From Paenibacillus typhae (GTDB taxonomy: Bacteria; Bacillota; Bacilli; Paenibacillales; Paenibacillaceae), in assembly GCF_900099765.1 (NCBI RefSeq), contig NZ_FNDX01000012.1, positions 1 through 64,000 on the forward strand: a stretch of 64,000 nucleotides of DNA. The letters run 5' to 3'. The notes under the pieces were generated by a model that searched no databases, had not been told where the DNA came from, and was given only the letters and a program-made list of their open reading frames with translations. The translations under genes and the position numbers were made by a program. Positions 55,224-64,000 of the stretch are shown one piece after another. Numbering within the stretch: position 1 is the stretch's first letter; every line of letters begins with the position of its first letter.

Positions 55224-55250
55224 CTTAATTATCCGCAGCGGATAATTAAG
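55224..55250. promoter_or_regulatory. Perfect 27-bp palindrome upstream of the PTS operon
   Basis: CTTAATTATCCGC, one A, then its exact reverse complement. It lies about 130 bases before the PTS start. Such length and perfection fit a dimeric regulator's operator; the AraC-GH39 protein or a TetR are candidates. It is not followed by a T run, so it is not a standard terminator. A weaker TTAATSATTAA-like site (TAAACCATTAA, 55271-55281) lies beside it. Confidence 0.6.
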
Positions 55251-55382
55251 ATGCGTATTCCTACCTGCAGTAAACCATTAAATATTTGCACTGAAGAGGA
55301 TATTTAACGAGTATAGCAGCGGAAAATAAAACGCTATCATAAATGCAGGCAAGAACGTATTCCAGCTTAGGAGATGATACTA

Positions 55383-57260
55383 GTGGATCACAGAACGACA
55401 GCAAAAGAAATACTCAGATATCTTGGCGGAAACGGAAATATTGAATCCGCTTCCCATTGTGTCACCCGGCTGCGGCTATCTGTTAAAGATATGTCCAAGG
55501 TAGATGATCAGGGAATTAAAAACTTACCTGATGTGAATGGTACAGTCAATCAGGGAGGGCAATATCAGATTATTATTGGGCCTAAGGTAGAACAGCTGTA
55601 CAAAGAATTTATGGCCGTCTCCCGGTCAGAAGAGGCAGAGGGAGCTGTCTTTAAGACGGAACAGACTTCAGGAAGAGCTGAAAAAAATGTGTTTAACCGG
55701 ATTATTGATGTATTAATCAGCTGTTTCGTGCCCGTAATTCCTGTTATTGCCGGCTCAGGGATGATTAAGGTGCTCTGCTCTATTCTGATGAACGCCGGGG
55801 TGCTGACTGCAGATAGTTCGACTTATCAGATACTTAATATTATGGGCGACGCCGTTTATTACTTTCTGCCGTTCTTCGTAGCTTATACTGCAGCCAAAAA
55901 ATTCAACACAGACCTGTTTGCGGCGATGGTTATGGCAGGCATACTGCTTCATCCGAATCTGACTGCTCTGGCTGCAGACGGGGTAACTTCAACAAGCTTT
56001 ATCGGCATCCCGCTGCAGTTAGTCAGCTACAGTGCTCAAGCTGTTCCCATTATATTGGCAGTATGGCTGATGTCATATGTTGAACCGCTCGCAGACCGCT
56101 TCAGTCCGTCTATCGTAAAAGTTTTTCTGAAGCCAATGCTGATCATTCTGATTGTAGCCCCTGTCATGCTGATTGTATTTGGTCCGCTTGGTACTATTGC
56201 CGGTGATTATTTTGCCAAACTGCTGGATGTAATGAATACATGGGGATGGATCGCAGTCAGCATCAATGCTCTGATCTTCCCATTTCTCGTCCTAACCGGT
56301 ATGCACAATGCCCTGATTCCGCTGATCGTTACAATGTTTGCAACCAACGGATTTGATCCTGTATTGATTGTAAGCGGTTTGATGGTCAATATTGCCCAAG
56401 CAGGAGCTGCCTTCGCAGTAGCACTTAAATCTAGGAATATCAAAATGAAAGGCACAGGCCTTTCAGCAGGTGTCGCTGCATTGTTCGGAATTACAGAACC
56501 GGCGCTTTACGGAGTAAATCTGCGGCTGAAGCGGCCTTTTATAGCGGTACTAATCGGTTCTGCGATTTCAGGCGCTTTTGCCGGTTTGATGGGCGTCACT
56601 GCTTATTCCTTTGTTAGCCCGAATGTTCTTTCCCTGCCTATCTTTATTGGCGATGATGGATTTGATGCACTTCTGTGGGTAGTTCTCTCTGTAATCGTTG
56701 CCTTTGCAGTTACCTTTACTCTTACTTGGGTGCTTGGATTCAAAGACCCGTCAGATGAAGCTTGGGCTGCTTCCGGCAAAGCTGCAGGAGGTGAAACGGA
56801 ACTGTCCGGGATGAATCTGGAGATTGTTGCAAGCCCGCTGAAGGGGGAAGCCATTCCTATGACAGAGGTCAAGGACCAGGCTTTTGCTTCTGAATCCATG
56901 GGAAAAGGCATCGCCATTATTCCGGCGGAAGGAAAAGTAGTAGCTCCATTTGATGCAACCGTGGCAGTCATCAGCAATTCTAAACATGCTATCGCACTGG
57001 TCAGCGGAAGTGGTACGGAAGTTCTCATTCATGTAGGGATAGATACTGTAAAGCTTAAGGGAGACCCCTTTGAGTTGCATGTCCAGGTTGGAGATGAAGT
57101 GAAAAAGGGAGAACTTCTAATGACGTTTGACTTGGAGAAAATATTAGATTTCGGATTTGATCCGACAACATCTGTGGTGATTACAAACTCTGATCGCTAT
57201 GCCGAAATCAAATCGCAGCTTGGCAATGTGAACTTTGGTGATGTAGTGCTGAGCGCCTGA
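55383..57260 (+). CDS. Beta-glucoside PTS permease, EIIBCA
   Basis: 625 residues in the order IIB-IIC-IIA. It imports and phosphorylates beta-glucosides at the membrane. The IIB phosphocysteine is Cys26 in ESASHCVTRLRL. The IIC region (about 95-460) has the GITEPALYGVNLRLKRPF motif. The IIA active-site His lies in TEVLIHVGIDTVKLKG. The start is GTG 55383, with AGGAG 9 bases before it. BglP-type permeases usually sit behind a LicT/BglG antitermination hairpin; no antiterminator gene is adjacent here, and a palindrome takes that place. It is co-transcribed with the GH1 gene, 33 bases downstream. Confidence 0.9.
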   Translation: MDHRTTAKEILRYLGGNGNIESASHCVTRLRLSVKDMSKVDDQGIKNLPDVNGTVNQGGQYQIIIGPKVEQLYKEFMAVSRSEEAEGAVFKTEQTSGRAEKNVFNRIIDVLISCFVPVIPVIAGSGMIKVLCSILMNAGVLTADSSTYQILNIMGDAVYYFLPFFVAYTAAKKFNTDLFAAMVMAGILLHPNLTALAADGVTSTSFIGIPLQLVSYSAQAVPIILAVWLMSYVEPLADRFSPSIVKVFLKPMLIILIVAPVMLIVFGPLGTIAGDYFAKLLDVMNTWGWIAVSINALIFPFLVLTGMHNALIPLIVTMFATNGFDPVLIVSGLMVNIAQAGAAFAVALKSRNIKMKGTGLSAGVAALFGITEPALYGVNLRLKRPFIAVLIGSAISGAFAGLMGVTAYSFVSPNVLSLPIFIGDDGFDALLWVVLSVIVAFAVTFTLTWVLGFKDPSDEAWAASGKAAGGETELSGMNLEIVASPLKGEAIPMTEVKDQAFASESMGKGIAIIPAEGKVVAPFDATVAVISNSKHAIALVSGSGTEVLIHVGIDTVKLKGDPFELHVQVGDEVKKGELLMTFDLEKILDFGFDPTTSVVITNSDRYAEIKSQLGNVNFGDVVLSA

Positions 57261-58733
<1,473 letters not shown>

Positions 58734-58740
58734 ATTTTCC

Positions 58741-58780
58741 AACAAAAAAACCTCCGGTTCGCGCCGGAGGTTTTTTTGTT
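58741..58780 (+). terminator. Terminator of the PTS-GH1 operon
   Basis: A run of A, CCTCCGG, TTCGCG, CCGGAGG and a run of T, directly after the GH1 stop. Confidence 0.9.
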
Positions 58781-58811
58781 GCCTTTTCTGAACAATATAA
58801 TATACTATTAG

Positions 58812-58822
58812 TAAATGATTAA
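58812..58822. promoter_or_regulatory. TTAATSATTAA-type operator, ROK promoter
   Basis: TAAATGATTAA, one mismatch to the consensus, lies 33 bases before the ROK start. Confidence 0.55.
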
Positions 58823-58854
58823 TAATAAGTATATTATACTTGGGGGAATATAGG

Positions 58855-59811
58855 ATGGGCAAAGAAAAGAAGCTGTATATTGGAATAGATCTGGGCGGAA
58901 CTTCAGTGAAGGTTGGCCTCTGTGATGAACAGGGTTCCCTGCTGGCGGTTTACGAGGGACCGACTGAAGCGGAAAAACGGGCTGAAGGGGTAATGCAAAA
59001 TATAGAGCTGTACGTGAGGGAGCTGGTAACCCGTGAAGGCTGCGCCTGGGAGCAAATCGCGGGGGTCGGCGCGGGTATTCCAGGATTTCTGGATATATCA
59101 GCCGGGCTGGTAAAGGCTTCTCCTAATCTGGGCTGGAAGGATGTACCGGTAAAAGAGATTCTGGAAGCGAGACTGGGTAAAGAGGTGCGGATCGACAATG
59201 ATGCCAATGCGGCAGCTTTGGGTGAAGTATGGAGCGGCGCTGCAGCAGGGATTGCCAATGTCGTGTGCTATACCCTTGGAACCGGGGTGGGTGGAGGAAT
59301 TGTGGTGAAGAATACGCTCTGTCAGGGCTTTAATGGAATGGGCGGTGAAATCGGACATTTGAATGTTGTTCCGGCAGCAGAGGCGATTATCTGCGGATGC
59401 GGCCAAAAAGGCTGCCTGGAAACGGTATCATCTGCTACCGGCATTATCTATATGGCTAAAGAGGCGGTTATCCGGGGGGAGCAGACTTCGCTTGCCCATA
59501 TCCGTGAAATTAGTGCCAAGGATGTGCTGGATGAGGCTAAAGCCGGTGACCGGGTTGCCCTTAGAATCGTAGACCGGGCCGCAGATTATCTGGGGAAATC
59601 GATGGCGCTGCTGTCGGTCGTAGTGAATCCGCAGCGGTTTGTTGTCGGCGGCGGCGTAGCCAAAGCCGGAAGCTTCCTGCTGGAGCGGATCGAGGGCTAT
59701 TTCCGTGAGTATTCACTGGAGAATGCGAAGGCGAATGTGGATATCGTTCCGGCTATTCTCGGCAACAATGCGGGAGTAGTAGGTGCGGCAGGCCTGCATA
59801 TATTTGGCTGA
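58855..59811 (+). CDS. ROK-family sugar kinase (glucokinase-like)
   Basis: 318 residues. It phosphorylates glucose or a similar free hexose with ATP in the cytoplasm. The ATP site is GIDLGGTSVKVGL, the sugar site is EIGHLNV, and the ROK zinc/Cys motif reads CGCGQKGCLETVSSATG. There is no N-terminal helix-turn-helix, so it is a kinase and not a repressor. It would supply glucose-6-phosphate from sugar freed by non-PTS cleavage, which fits the deglycosidase route. The start at ATG 58855 has TGGGGGA 7 bases upstream. Confidence 0.88.
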   Translation: MGKEKKLYIGIDLGGTSVKVGLCDEQGSLLAVYEGPTEAEKRAEGVMQNIELYVRELVTREGCAWEQIAGVGAGIPGFLDISAGLVKASPNLGWKDVPVKEILEARLGKEVRIDNDANAAALGEVWSGAAAGIANVVCYTLGTGVGGGIVVKNTLCQGFNGMGGEIGHLNVVPAAEAIICGCGQKGCLETVSSATGIIYMAKEAVIRGEQTSLAHIREISAKDVLDEAKAGDRVALRIVDRAADYLGKSMALLSVVVNPQRFVVGGGVAKAGSFLLERIEGYFREYSLENAKANVDIVPAILGNNAGVVGAAGLHIFG

Positions 59812-59840
59812 GCCATACAGCCAGTTATCCATAGTAAGGT

Positions 59841-59880
59841 AAACCGGCTGGTTTCGGGATGAACGGAGTCAGCCGGTTTA
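59841..59880 (+). terminator. Hairpin between ROK and chemoreceptor genes
   Basis: AAACCGGCTG and CAGCCGGTTT enclose a 19-base loop. The T tail is poor (ATATC), so it may only attenuate read-through into the chemoreceptor gene. Confidence 0.5.
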
Positions 59881-59908
59881 TATCATTTATAGGAGTGATC
59901 CCGGTACG

Positions 59909-61978
59909 ATGAACGAATCCAAAGTAAGCAAACGGCATTCCTTATTCATCAAAATCCTTCTGATTTCCATTTTATGCATGGTTGTTCCGATGACTATTTC
60001 CCTTATGTATGCAAACGCTTCCGTTTCGCAGGCGTTACATACGGAGAGCACCCGCTCTATGTCGGCCGTTGCTGCTGAGAAGCGCAATGAGATCGATCTG
60101 GCGATAGAACAGATTAAAGTACAGTCTGCAAGTATTGCCTTACAGCCTTACATCGTTGATTATATGAACGGGACAGATCTGGATAAAGCGGCTGCAGTCC
60201 GGGCTGAAGAGCGGATTTCACAATATCTGGAGAGTGTGGTTCAGGCTTCTGCGGGGATGTATGAGAATATTTTTATCGTCGGAATGGATGGAACGATTAA
60301 GGTCGATGGCATTGGCGGCGGTTCGGCCGGTAGCAGTGTTGGTGGAGCGGAGCAGATCTGGCTTAAGGAAGCGGAGGCCAATAACGGATCTGTACTTCCG
60401 GAAGTAGCCCAGCCTTCCCCGGTAACGAACAGGCCTATAATAACTAACGTGGTAATTATACCCGGGGCTGAGAACGGGATATCGGCCGGGCTGCTTGTTA
60501 CCTCTATTGATCTTAGTACGCTGGCAGCGAAAGTAAACCGTACGGATCGTAATCAGGAGTTGCAGACGATGCTGGTGGACAGCCAAGGACTTGTTATTTC
60601 AGCCGCTGATCCGGCATATACTTTGAGCCTTGATTTAAGCAAGCAGAAGGGCGACCTGCTGGATTATTATAACGGGTTCAAGGCGAGTAAGGCGGCTTCA
60701 GGAACCTTTACCCTCGAAGGTGTCCGGTATATAAGCTCCTATGAGAAAAGTACGACCCAAGACCTGTATGCTGTCACGTATGGGCCATCGAGCCTCTATA
60801 CAGCACAAGTAGATGAATTGCAGAACAGGCTGATCTCTGTCATGCTGACGGCTGTCCTGCTGTTCTCGCTCATTATTTTTGGCTTTGCAAAATCTGTTAC
60901 CCGGCCAATCGAGGCGGGGGCCGCTTCCCTGAACAGAATGGCTGCCGGTGATTGGAAGGAGCAGGTCTCTGTAAGGTATATGAACAGAAGAGACGAGACC
61001 GGGGTACTGATGAGTTCTATTAATCAGATGCAGGCCTCGCTCCGCAAAACCATTTCTACGGTGAAGCAGGAGTCGGAACAGCTGAATCTCAATGCGGAAG
61101 CGACTCTTGGCAGCATCACCGAACTGAACGGGCAACTTATGACCGTCACCGGAATTACGGAGGAGATGACTGCCAGCACCGAGGAAACAGCTGCCGCTGC
61201 AGATGAGTTGAAGTTCATGGCCTTGGAAACGGAAGTGGCCGTACAGGTAATGGCAAAAAGTGCAAGGCAAGGAGCTGCGGAGTCCCGTTCCATCTATGAG
61301 CGTGCTGCCGGGCTGAAGGAAGGGACGGAACAATCGAAGGCGCAGGCGGAGTTTCTGCTGCAAAGCCTTAAATATAATCTGAACACTGCAATATCACAAT
61401 CTGAATCCGTCCACCAAATTAATCTGCTGGTGCAGACTATTCTCGGTATTGTATCAAAGACGAATATTCTTGCACTCAATGCCGGGATCGAGGCTGCACG
61501 GACCGGGGAATCAGGAAAGGGATTTGCTGTGATAGCAGATGAAATCCGCAAGCTGGCAGTGCAGTCAGGCATATCAGCCGGAGAAATCCAGGAGGTTACC
61601 GAAATGGTGGTACGGTCGGTCGGGAACTTAACTTTATGCTCACAGGAAGCCATCCGTTTCCTTGATCAGACGGTAATCGGGGATTATGAACTGCTGGTAC
61701 AGAGTGGTGAACAGTATTACAGGGATGCGGCATTCTTTGAGCAGCTTCTTGGTGAGTTAAATGAAACGGCGGAGGGAGTGCGGGATGCAATTCATGCTAT
61801 GACTGTAAGTATCAGCGAGATTACACAGGTTAACAATCAATTTGCCCGAGATACCCAGGTAATTGCTGAGCAGGCAGGCGGTATATTGCTGAAAAGCAGG
61901 GAAGTAGCCGGGGCTGCGGGACGTACGCAGGAAAGTGCAGATGAGCTTAGAAGTGGAATTGATCATTTTCGGGTGTAG
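59909..61978 (+). CDS. Methyl-accepting chemotaxis protein
   Basis: 689 residues. A first transmembrane helix (about 12-35) and a second (about 308-330) enclose an extracellular sensor of about 270 residues, probably a dCache type. A HAMP domain follows, then the signalling domain with the conserved tip [20 protein letters not shown] and [15 protein letters not shown]. It would relay an external signal to CheA. Its position between the sugar kinase and the TetR suggests the signal is a glycoside or sugar of this pathway; that is inference. AGGAG lies 13 bases from the ATG, rather far. Confidence 0.88.
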   Translation: MNESKVSKRHSLFIKILLISILCMVVPMTISLMYANASVSQALHTESTRSMSAVAAEKRNEIDLAIEQIKVQSASIALQPYIVDYMNGTDLDKAAAVRAEERISQYLESVVQASAGMYENIFIVGMDGTIKVDGIGGGSAGSSVGGAEQIWLKEAEANNGSVLPEVAQPSPVTNRPIITNVVIIPGAENGISAGLLVTSIDLSTLAAKVNRTDRNQELQTMLVDSQGLVISAADPAYTLSLDLSKQKGDLLDYYNGFKASKAASGTFTLEGVRYISSYEKSTTQDLYAVTYGPSSLYTAQVDELQNRLISVMLTAVLLFSLIIFGFAKSVTRPIEAGAASLNRMAAGDWKEQVSVRYMNRRDETGVLMSSINQMQASLRKTISTVKQESEQLNLNAEATLGSITELNGQLMTVTGITEEMTASTEETAAAADELKFMALETEVAVQVMAKSARQGAAESRSIYERAAGLKEGTEQSKAQAEFLLQSLKYNLNTAISQSESVHQINLLVQTILGIVSKTNILALNAGIEAARTGESGKGFAVIADEIRKLAVQSGISAGEIQEVTEMVVRSVGNLTLCSQEAIRFLDQTVIGDYELLVQSGEQYYRDAAFFEQLLGELNETAEGVRDAIHAMTVSISEITQVNNQFARDTQVIAEQAGGILLKSREVAGAAGRTQESADELRSGIDHFRV

Positions 61979-61999
61979 AACGGAAGGGGGGAAGTCTGG

Positions 62000-62638
62000 A
62001 TGGCTTCAACATGGCATCAGGATGTAAGGAGCCGGAACCGTGAAGAATTCATTCAGGCCGGCCTGAGCCTGCTGATTGAACAGAATTTTATGAATGTTGG
62101 ACTCAAGGATGTCTGTGAGCGGGCGAATCTGAGCAAGGTTACGTTTTATAAGTGCTTTGACTCTATGGACGGGCTGATATTTGCGGTTCAGCAGAAAATA
62201 CTTGGTGAAATCAGCATGTTTATTGAGCAGCACTCCTCCGCCCGCAGCAGCGGAATAAAGAGCGTGGAAGGGTATATGGATACATGGATCATGTTCCTGG
62301 AGAGCCATCCGGATTACCTGAAATATATAGGCTTCTTTGATCATACTTACCGCGACCATTACCCAAGCGCAGCCTTGCAGGAGTCCTATCAGGAAACCGT
62401 TAGTGATGGGGCGGTCGGCAAAGTGCTACACCAATACATTGAGCAAGGAGTACAGGATGGTTCTATCCGTTCCGGTCTGCAGCTTGAGCGTACGAGCCTC
62501 TTTATACTCGAGATGATTATCAGTTTAATGCAGCGGCTGGCTTTCCGGGGGAAGCTGCTGCAGGAGGAGCATGGGAGTAACGTACAGGAGCTTGCCATGA
62601 CCTCAAAGGCGTTTGTGCTGCATTATCTGAAAAAATAA
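62000..62638 (+). CDS. TetR-family regulator 2 of the glucoside locus
   Basis: 212 residues, paralog of the regulator at 52156: both begin with WHQDVR, share VGLKxVC, KVTFYKCF and IGFFDHTY, and end with MQxLAFRG. The DNA-recognition helices are nearly identical, so both probably recognise the same TTAATSATTAA site while sensing different ligands or forming heterodimers. It is 21 bases after the chemoreceptor, in the ROK operon. GGAAGGGGGG precedes the ATG. Confidence 0.85.
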   Translation: MASTWHQDVRSRNREEFIQAGLSLLIEQNFMNVGLKDVCERANLSKVTFYKCFDSMDGLIFAVQQKILGEISMFIEQHSSARSSGIKSVEGYMDTWIMFLESHPDYLKYIGFFDHTYRDHYPSAALQESYQETVSDGAVGKVLHQYIEQGVQDGSIRSGLQLERTSLFILEMIISLMQRLAFRGKLLQEEHGSNVQELAMTSKAFVLHYLKK

Positions 62639-62643
62639 CCGGC

Positions 62644-62675
62644 AAATACGGATTCCCATACGGGAATCCGTATTT
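62644..62675 (+). terminator. Terminator of the ROK-MCP-TetR operon
   Basis: A 14-bp perfect stem (AAATACGGATTCCC, loop ATAC) just past the TetR stop. Confidence 0.82.
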
Positions 62676-62689
62676 AATTGCGCTTGCAA
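62676..62689. promoter_or_regulatory. Candidate cre (CcpA) site
   Basis: On the reverse strand TTGCAAGCGCAATT matches the cre pattern at all but one of its defined positions. It lies upstream of the isomerase promoter, mirroring the cre-like site at 52023. Confidence 0.45.
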
Positions 62690-62734
62690 AACCAGCGGAT
62701 TTTTGCTAAAGTAGCATTAAAGAGTTACTAATAG

Positions 62735-62763
62735 TTAATCATTAAATGTTAATTAATCATTGA
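62735..62763. promoter_or_regulatory. Double TTAATSATTAA operator
   Basis: TTAATCATTAA (62735-62745) is exact; TTAATCATTGA (62753-62763) has one mismatch. They are 18 bases apart, 27-55 bases before the isomerase start. Confidence 0.6.
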
Positions 62764-62789
62764 TCTGTTTACAGAAGGGAAGCGCGTAT

Positions 62790-63581
62790 ATGAAGCTGGG
62801 AATTATTGCTCCTGTCAAAGAGGATAGCTTTGTTCAGGCCCAAAACAGAGGCTTGAGTTTTCTGGAGTTTACCATTAATGAGGGAGACGATGTTGACGGA
62901 TTTTGCAGCCAGATTGAGCAGATTGCGCAGTGGTCCTCCAAGTATGGTGTGGAGGTCGGTTCAATCGGACGCTGGAAGTCGCTGCGGATCAATGAACAGG
63001 GCGGGATTATCCGTGAAGAGCTGGAGCGGTGCTTCAAGCTGATTGATGCTGCGGCCCGGCTGAATTGCCCGAGCTTCGTGGCGGGCTGCAACTATGTGGA
63101 GGAGTTATCGCTCTATGAGAACTGCACGGCGGCGATCGCCTTTTTCAGTGAGCTTATTGCCTATGCCAAGCCGAAGAACGTTGCTGTCTCCTCCTACAAC
63201 TGCCGTAAAGTAAACTTTGTAAATACCCCGGATATCTGGAGGGTCATTCATGGACATCTGCCGGAGCTGGGTATCAAATTTGATCCTTCACATGCCCGCT
63301 TCTTCGGTGGGGACTATCTGCAGGAGACGCTGGACTGGGGGCACCGGTTCACTCATGTGCACCTCAAGGGCTCACTGCTTGTGAACGGACAGAAGGTGGA
63401 TGAGCCGCCGGCCGGGATGGACCAGACCGACTGGCCTTCGTTCATCGCTACACTGCGGGCAGCTGGTTATGACGCCGGGCTCAGCATCGAACCGCGCAAA
63501 TCGGCGCTCCCGGACCATCTGGCAGACAAGGGCATTGATTTCTCAGCGGCGTATTTCAAGAAGCTGCTGCTGGAAGACTGA
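62790..63581 (+). CDS. TIM-barrel sugar isomerase/epimerase-like protein
   Basis: 263 residues. Metal-site motifs FDPSHARF (Asp, His), THVHLKG (His) and LSIEPRK (Glu) are clear. The first ligand Glu of the usual set is replaced: the matching strand reads VSSYNCRKVNF. Related proteins accompany oxidoreductases in 3-keto-sugar and C-glycoside pathways, so processing of the 3-oxo sugar is a fair inference. It is not the deglycosidase alpha subunit itself, as no DUF6379 partner adjoins it. AAGGGAAG precedes ATG 62790. The next oxidoreductase follows after 29 bases. Confidence 0.8.
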   Translation: MKLGIIAPVKEDSFVQAQNRGLSFLEFTINEGDDVDGFCSQIEQIAQWSSKYGVEVGSIGRWKSLRINEQGGIIREELERCFKLIDAAARLNCPSFVAGCNYVEELSLYENCTAAIAFFSELIAYAKPKNVAVSSYNCRKVNFVNTPDIWRVIHGHLPELGIKFDPSHARFFGGDYLQETLDWGHRFTHVHLKGSLLVNGQKVDEPPAGMDQTDWPSFIATLRAAGYDAGLSIEPRKSALPDHLADKGIDFSAAYFKKLLLED

Positions 63582-63610
63582 GATAATAGTTCTTTTACGA
63601 GGTGATTACT

Positions 63611-64000
63611 TTGACAGATAAATTAAAATACGCGCTGATAGGCGCAGGCGGCAATGCCGAGAAGAAGCATATCCACGGCTATCTGGCCCTGGAGGACGTT
63701 GAGGTTGTAGCTATATGTGATATTGATGCAGGCAAGGCGGCCCGAATGGCAGAGAAATACAATGTGCCCGGAGTGTACAGTGACTACAAGGAGATGTTTC
63801 TCAAAGAACGTCCCGATATCGTCAGCATTGTAACGCCAAATTTCCTTCATGCAGAAATTACCGAATTTGCACTGGCGCATGGCGCCCATGTCCACTGTGA
63901 GAAGCCGCTCAGCATCAGCAGTGAGGAAGCCCGGCGCATCCTCGCCGCCCGTGACCGCTATGGCAAACAAGTCATGATCGGCCTCAACAACCGGTTCCTT
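63611..64000 (+). CDS. Gfo/Idh/MocA-family oxidoreductase, N-terminal part (cut by window end)
   Basis: The frame is open to the last base. It starts with TTG 63611, supported by GAGGTG 7 bases upstream. It reads TDKLKYALIGAGGNAEKKH (NAD-binding Rossmann loop), then VAICDID and the catalytic CEKPLSIS. This is a second, distinct member of the family in the locus. It is co-transcribed with the isomerase and likely works on the same 3-keto-sugar intermediate, for example reducing it back to the sugar. The C-terminal catalytic Asp/His pair lies outside the window. Confidence 0.82.
   Translation, partial: MTDKLKYALIGAGGNAEKKHIHGYLALEDVEVVAICDIDAGKAARMAEKYNVPGVYSDYKEMFLKERPDIVSIVTPNFLHAEITEFALAHGAHVHCEKPLSISSEEARRILAARDRYGKQVMIGLNNRFL

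Noticed and set aside
55315-55345. A cre-like sequence (AAAACGCTATCA) before the PTS gene.
   Set aside because: Two mismatches at the most conserved TG positions; weaker than the two sites reported.

Overview
The window looks like a Paenibacillus-type chromosome (low-G+C Gram-positive Bacillota, locally about 50% GC). The evidence is strong AGGAGG-like ribosome binding sites with many GTG/TTG starts, an SLH-anchored surface protein, a CotF-like spore coat gene, a sporulation-type orphan histidine kinase, and a dense set of cytoplasmic glycoside hydrolases each paired with an AraC-type regulator. The genus is inferred from gene content; no rRNA or tRNA was recognised.

Layout. 0-1 kb: the end of an IS3-family transposase beside a decayed dapB-like pseudogene. 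1-3 kb: MFS efflux pump and its TetR regulator. 3-9 kb: a CE2-like esterase, DUF3231, a GH13 alpha-glycosidase, a frameshifted spore coat gene, a HesB-like protein and an orphan methyltransferase-like protein. 9-12.3 kb: GntR regulator divergent from a diaminopropionate ammonia-lyase/M20 amidohydrolase operon. 12.9-20 kb: an HTTM-DCC membrane fusion protein, GH27 plus AraC, and a Ca2+-type P-ATPase. 20-38 kb: CE12 esterase, AraC, GH78 rhamnosidase, GH95 fucosidase plus AraC, a histidine kinase, and a GH51-GH43(x2)-GH43 arabinosidase operon. 38-47.5 kb: secreted M14 peptidase with SLH domains, a degenerate HD-GYP protein, GH43 divergent from an ArsR-type regulator, and an AlkD-like repair protein.

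The 14-46 kb enzymes together fit removal of side chains from rhamnogalacturonan-I or similar pectic oligosaccharides. None has a recognisable signal peptide, so they should act on imported fragments.

The most interesting region is 47.6-64 kb, which runs past the window edge. It holds a Gfo/Idh/MocA oxidoreductase, a GPH sugar symporter, a two-subunit C-glycoside deglycosidase (TIM-barrel alpha subunit and DUF6379-type beta subunit), two paralogous TetR regulators, an AraC regulator fused to a catalytically dead GH39-like domain, a beta-glucoside PTS permease with a GH1 phospho-beta-glucosidase, a ROK sugar kinase, a chemoreceptor, a second TIM-barrel isomerase and a second Gfo/Idh oxidoreductase. 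An 11-bp near-palindrome, TTAATSATTAA, recurs upstream of nearly every transcription unit in this block and of nothing else I noticed. I read it as one regulon for sensing, importing and breaking down plant C- and O-glucosides.

The intergenic spaces also carry several families of short palindromic repeats (26-bp, 24-bp nested and 51-bp tandem types) that the genes do not explain.
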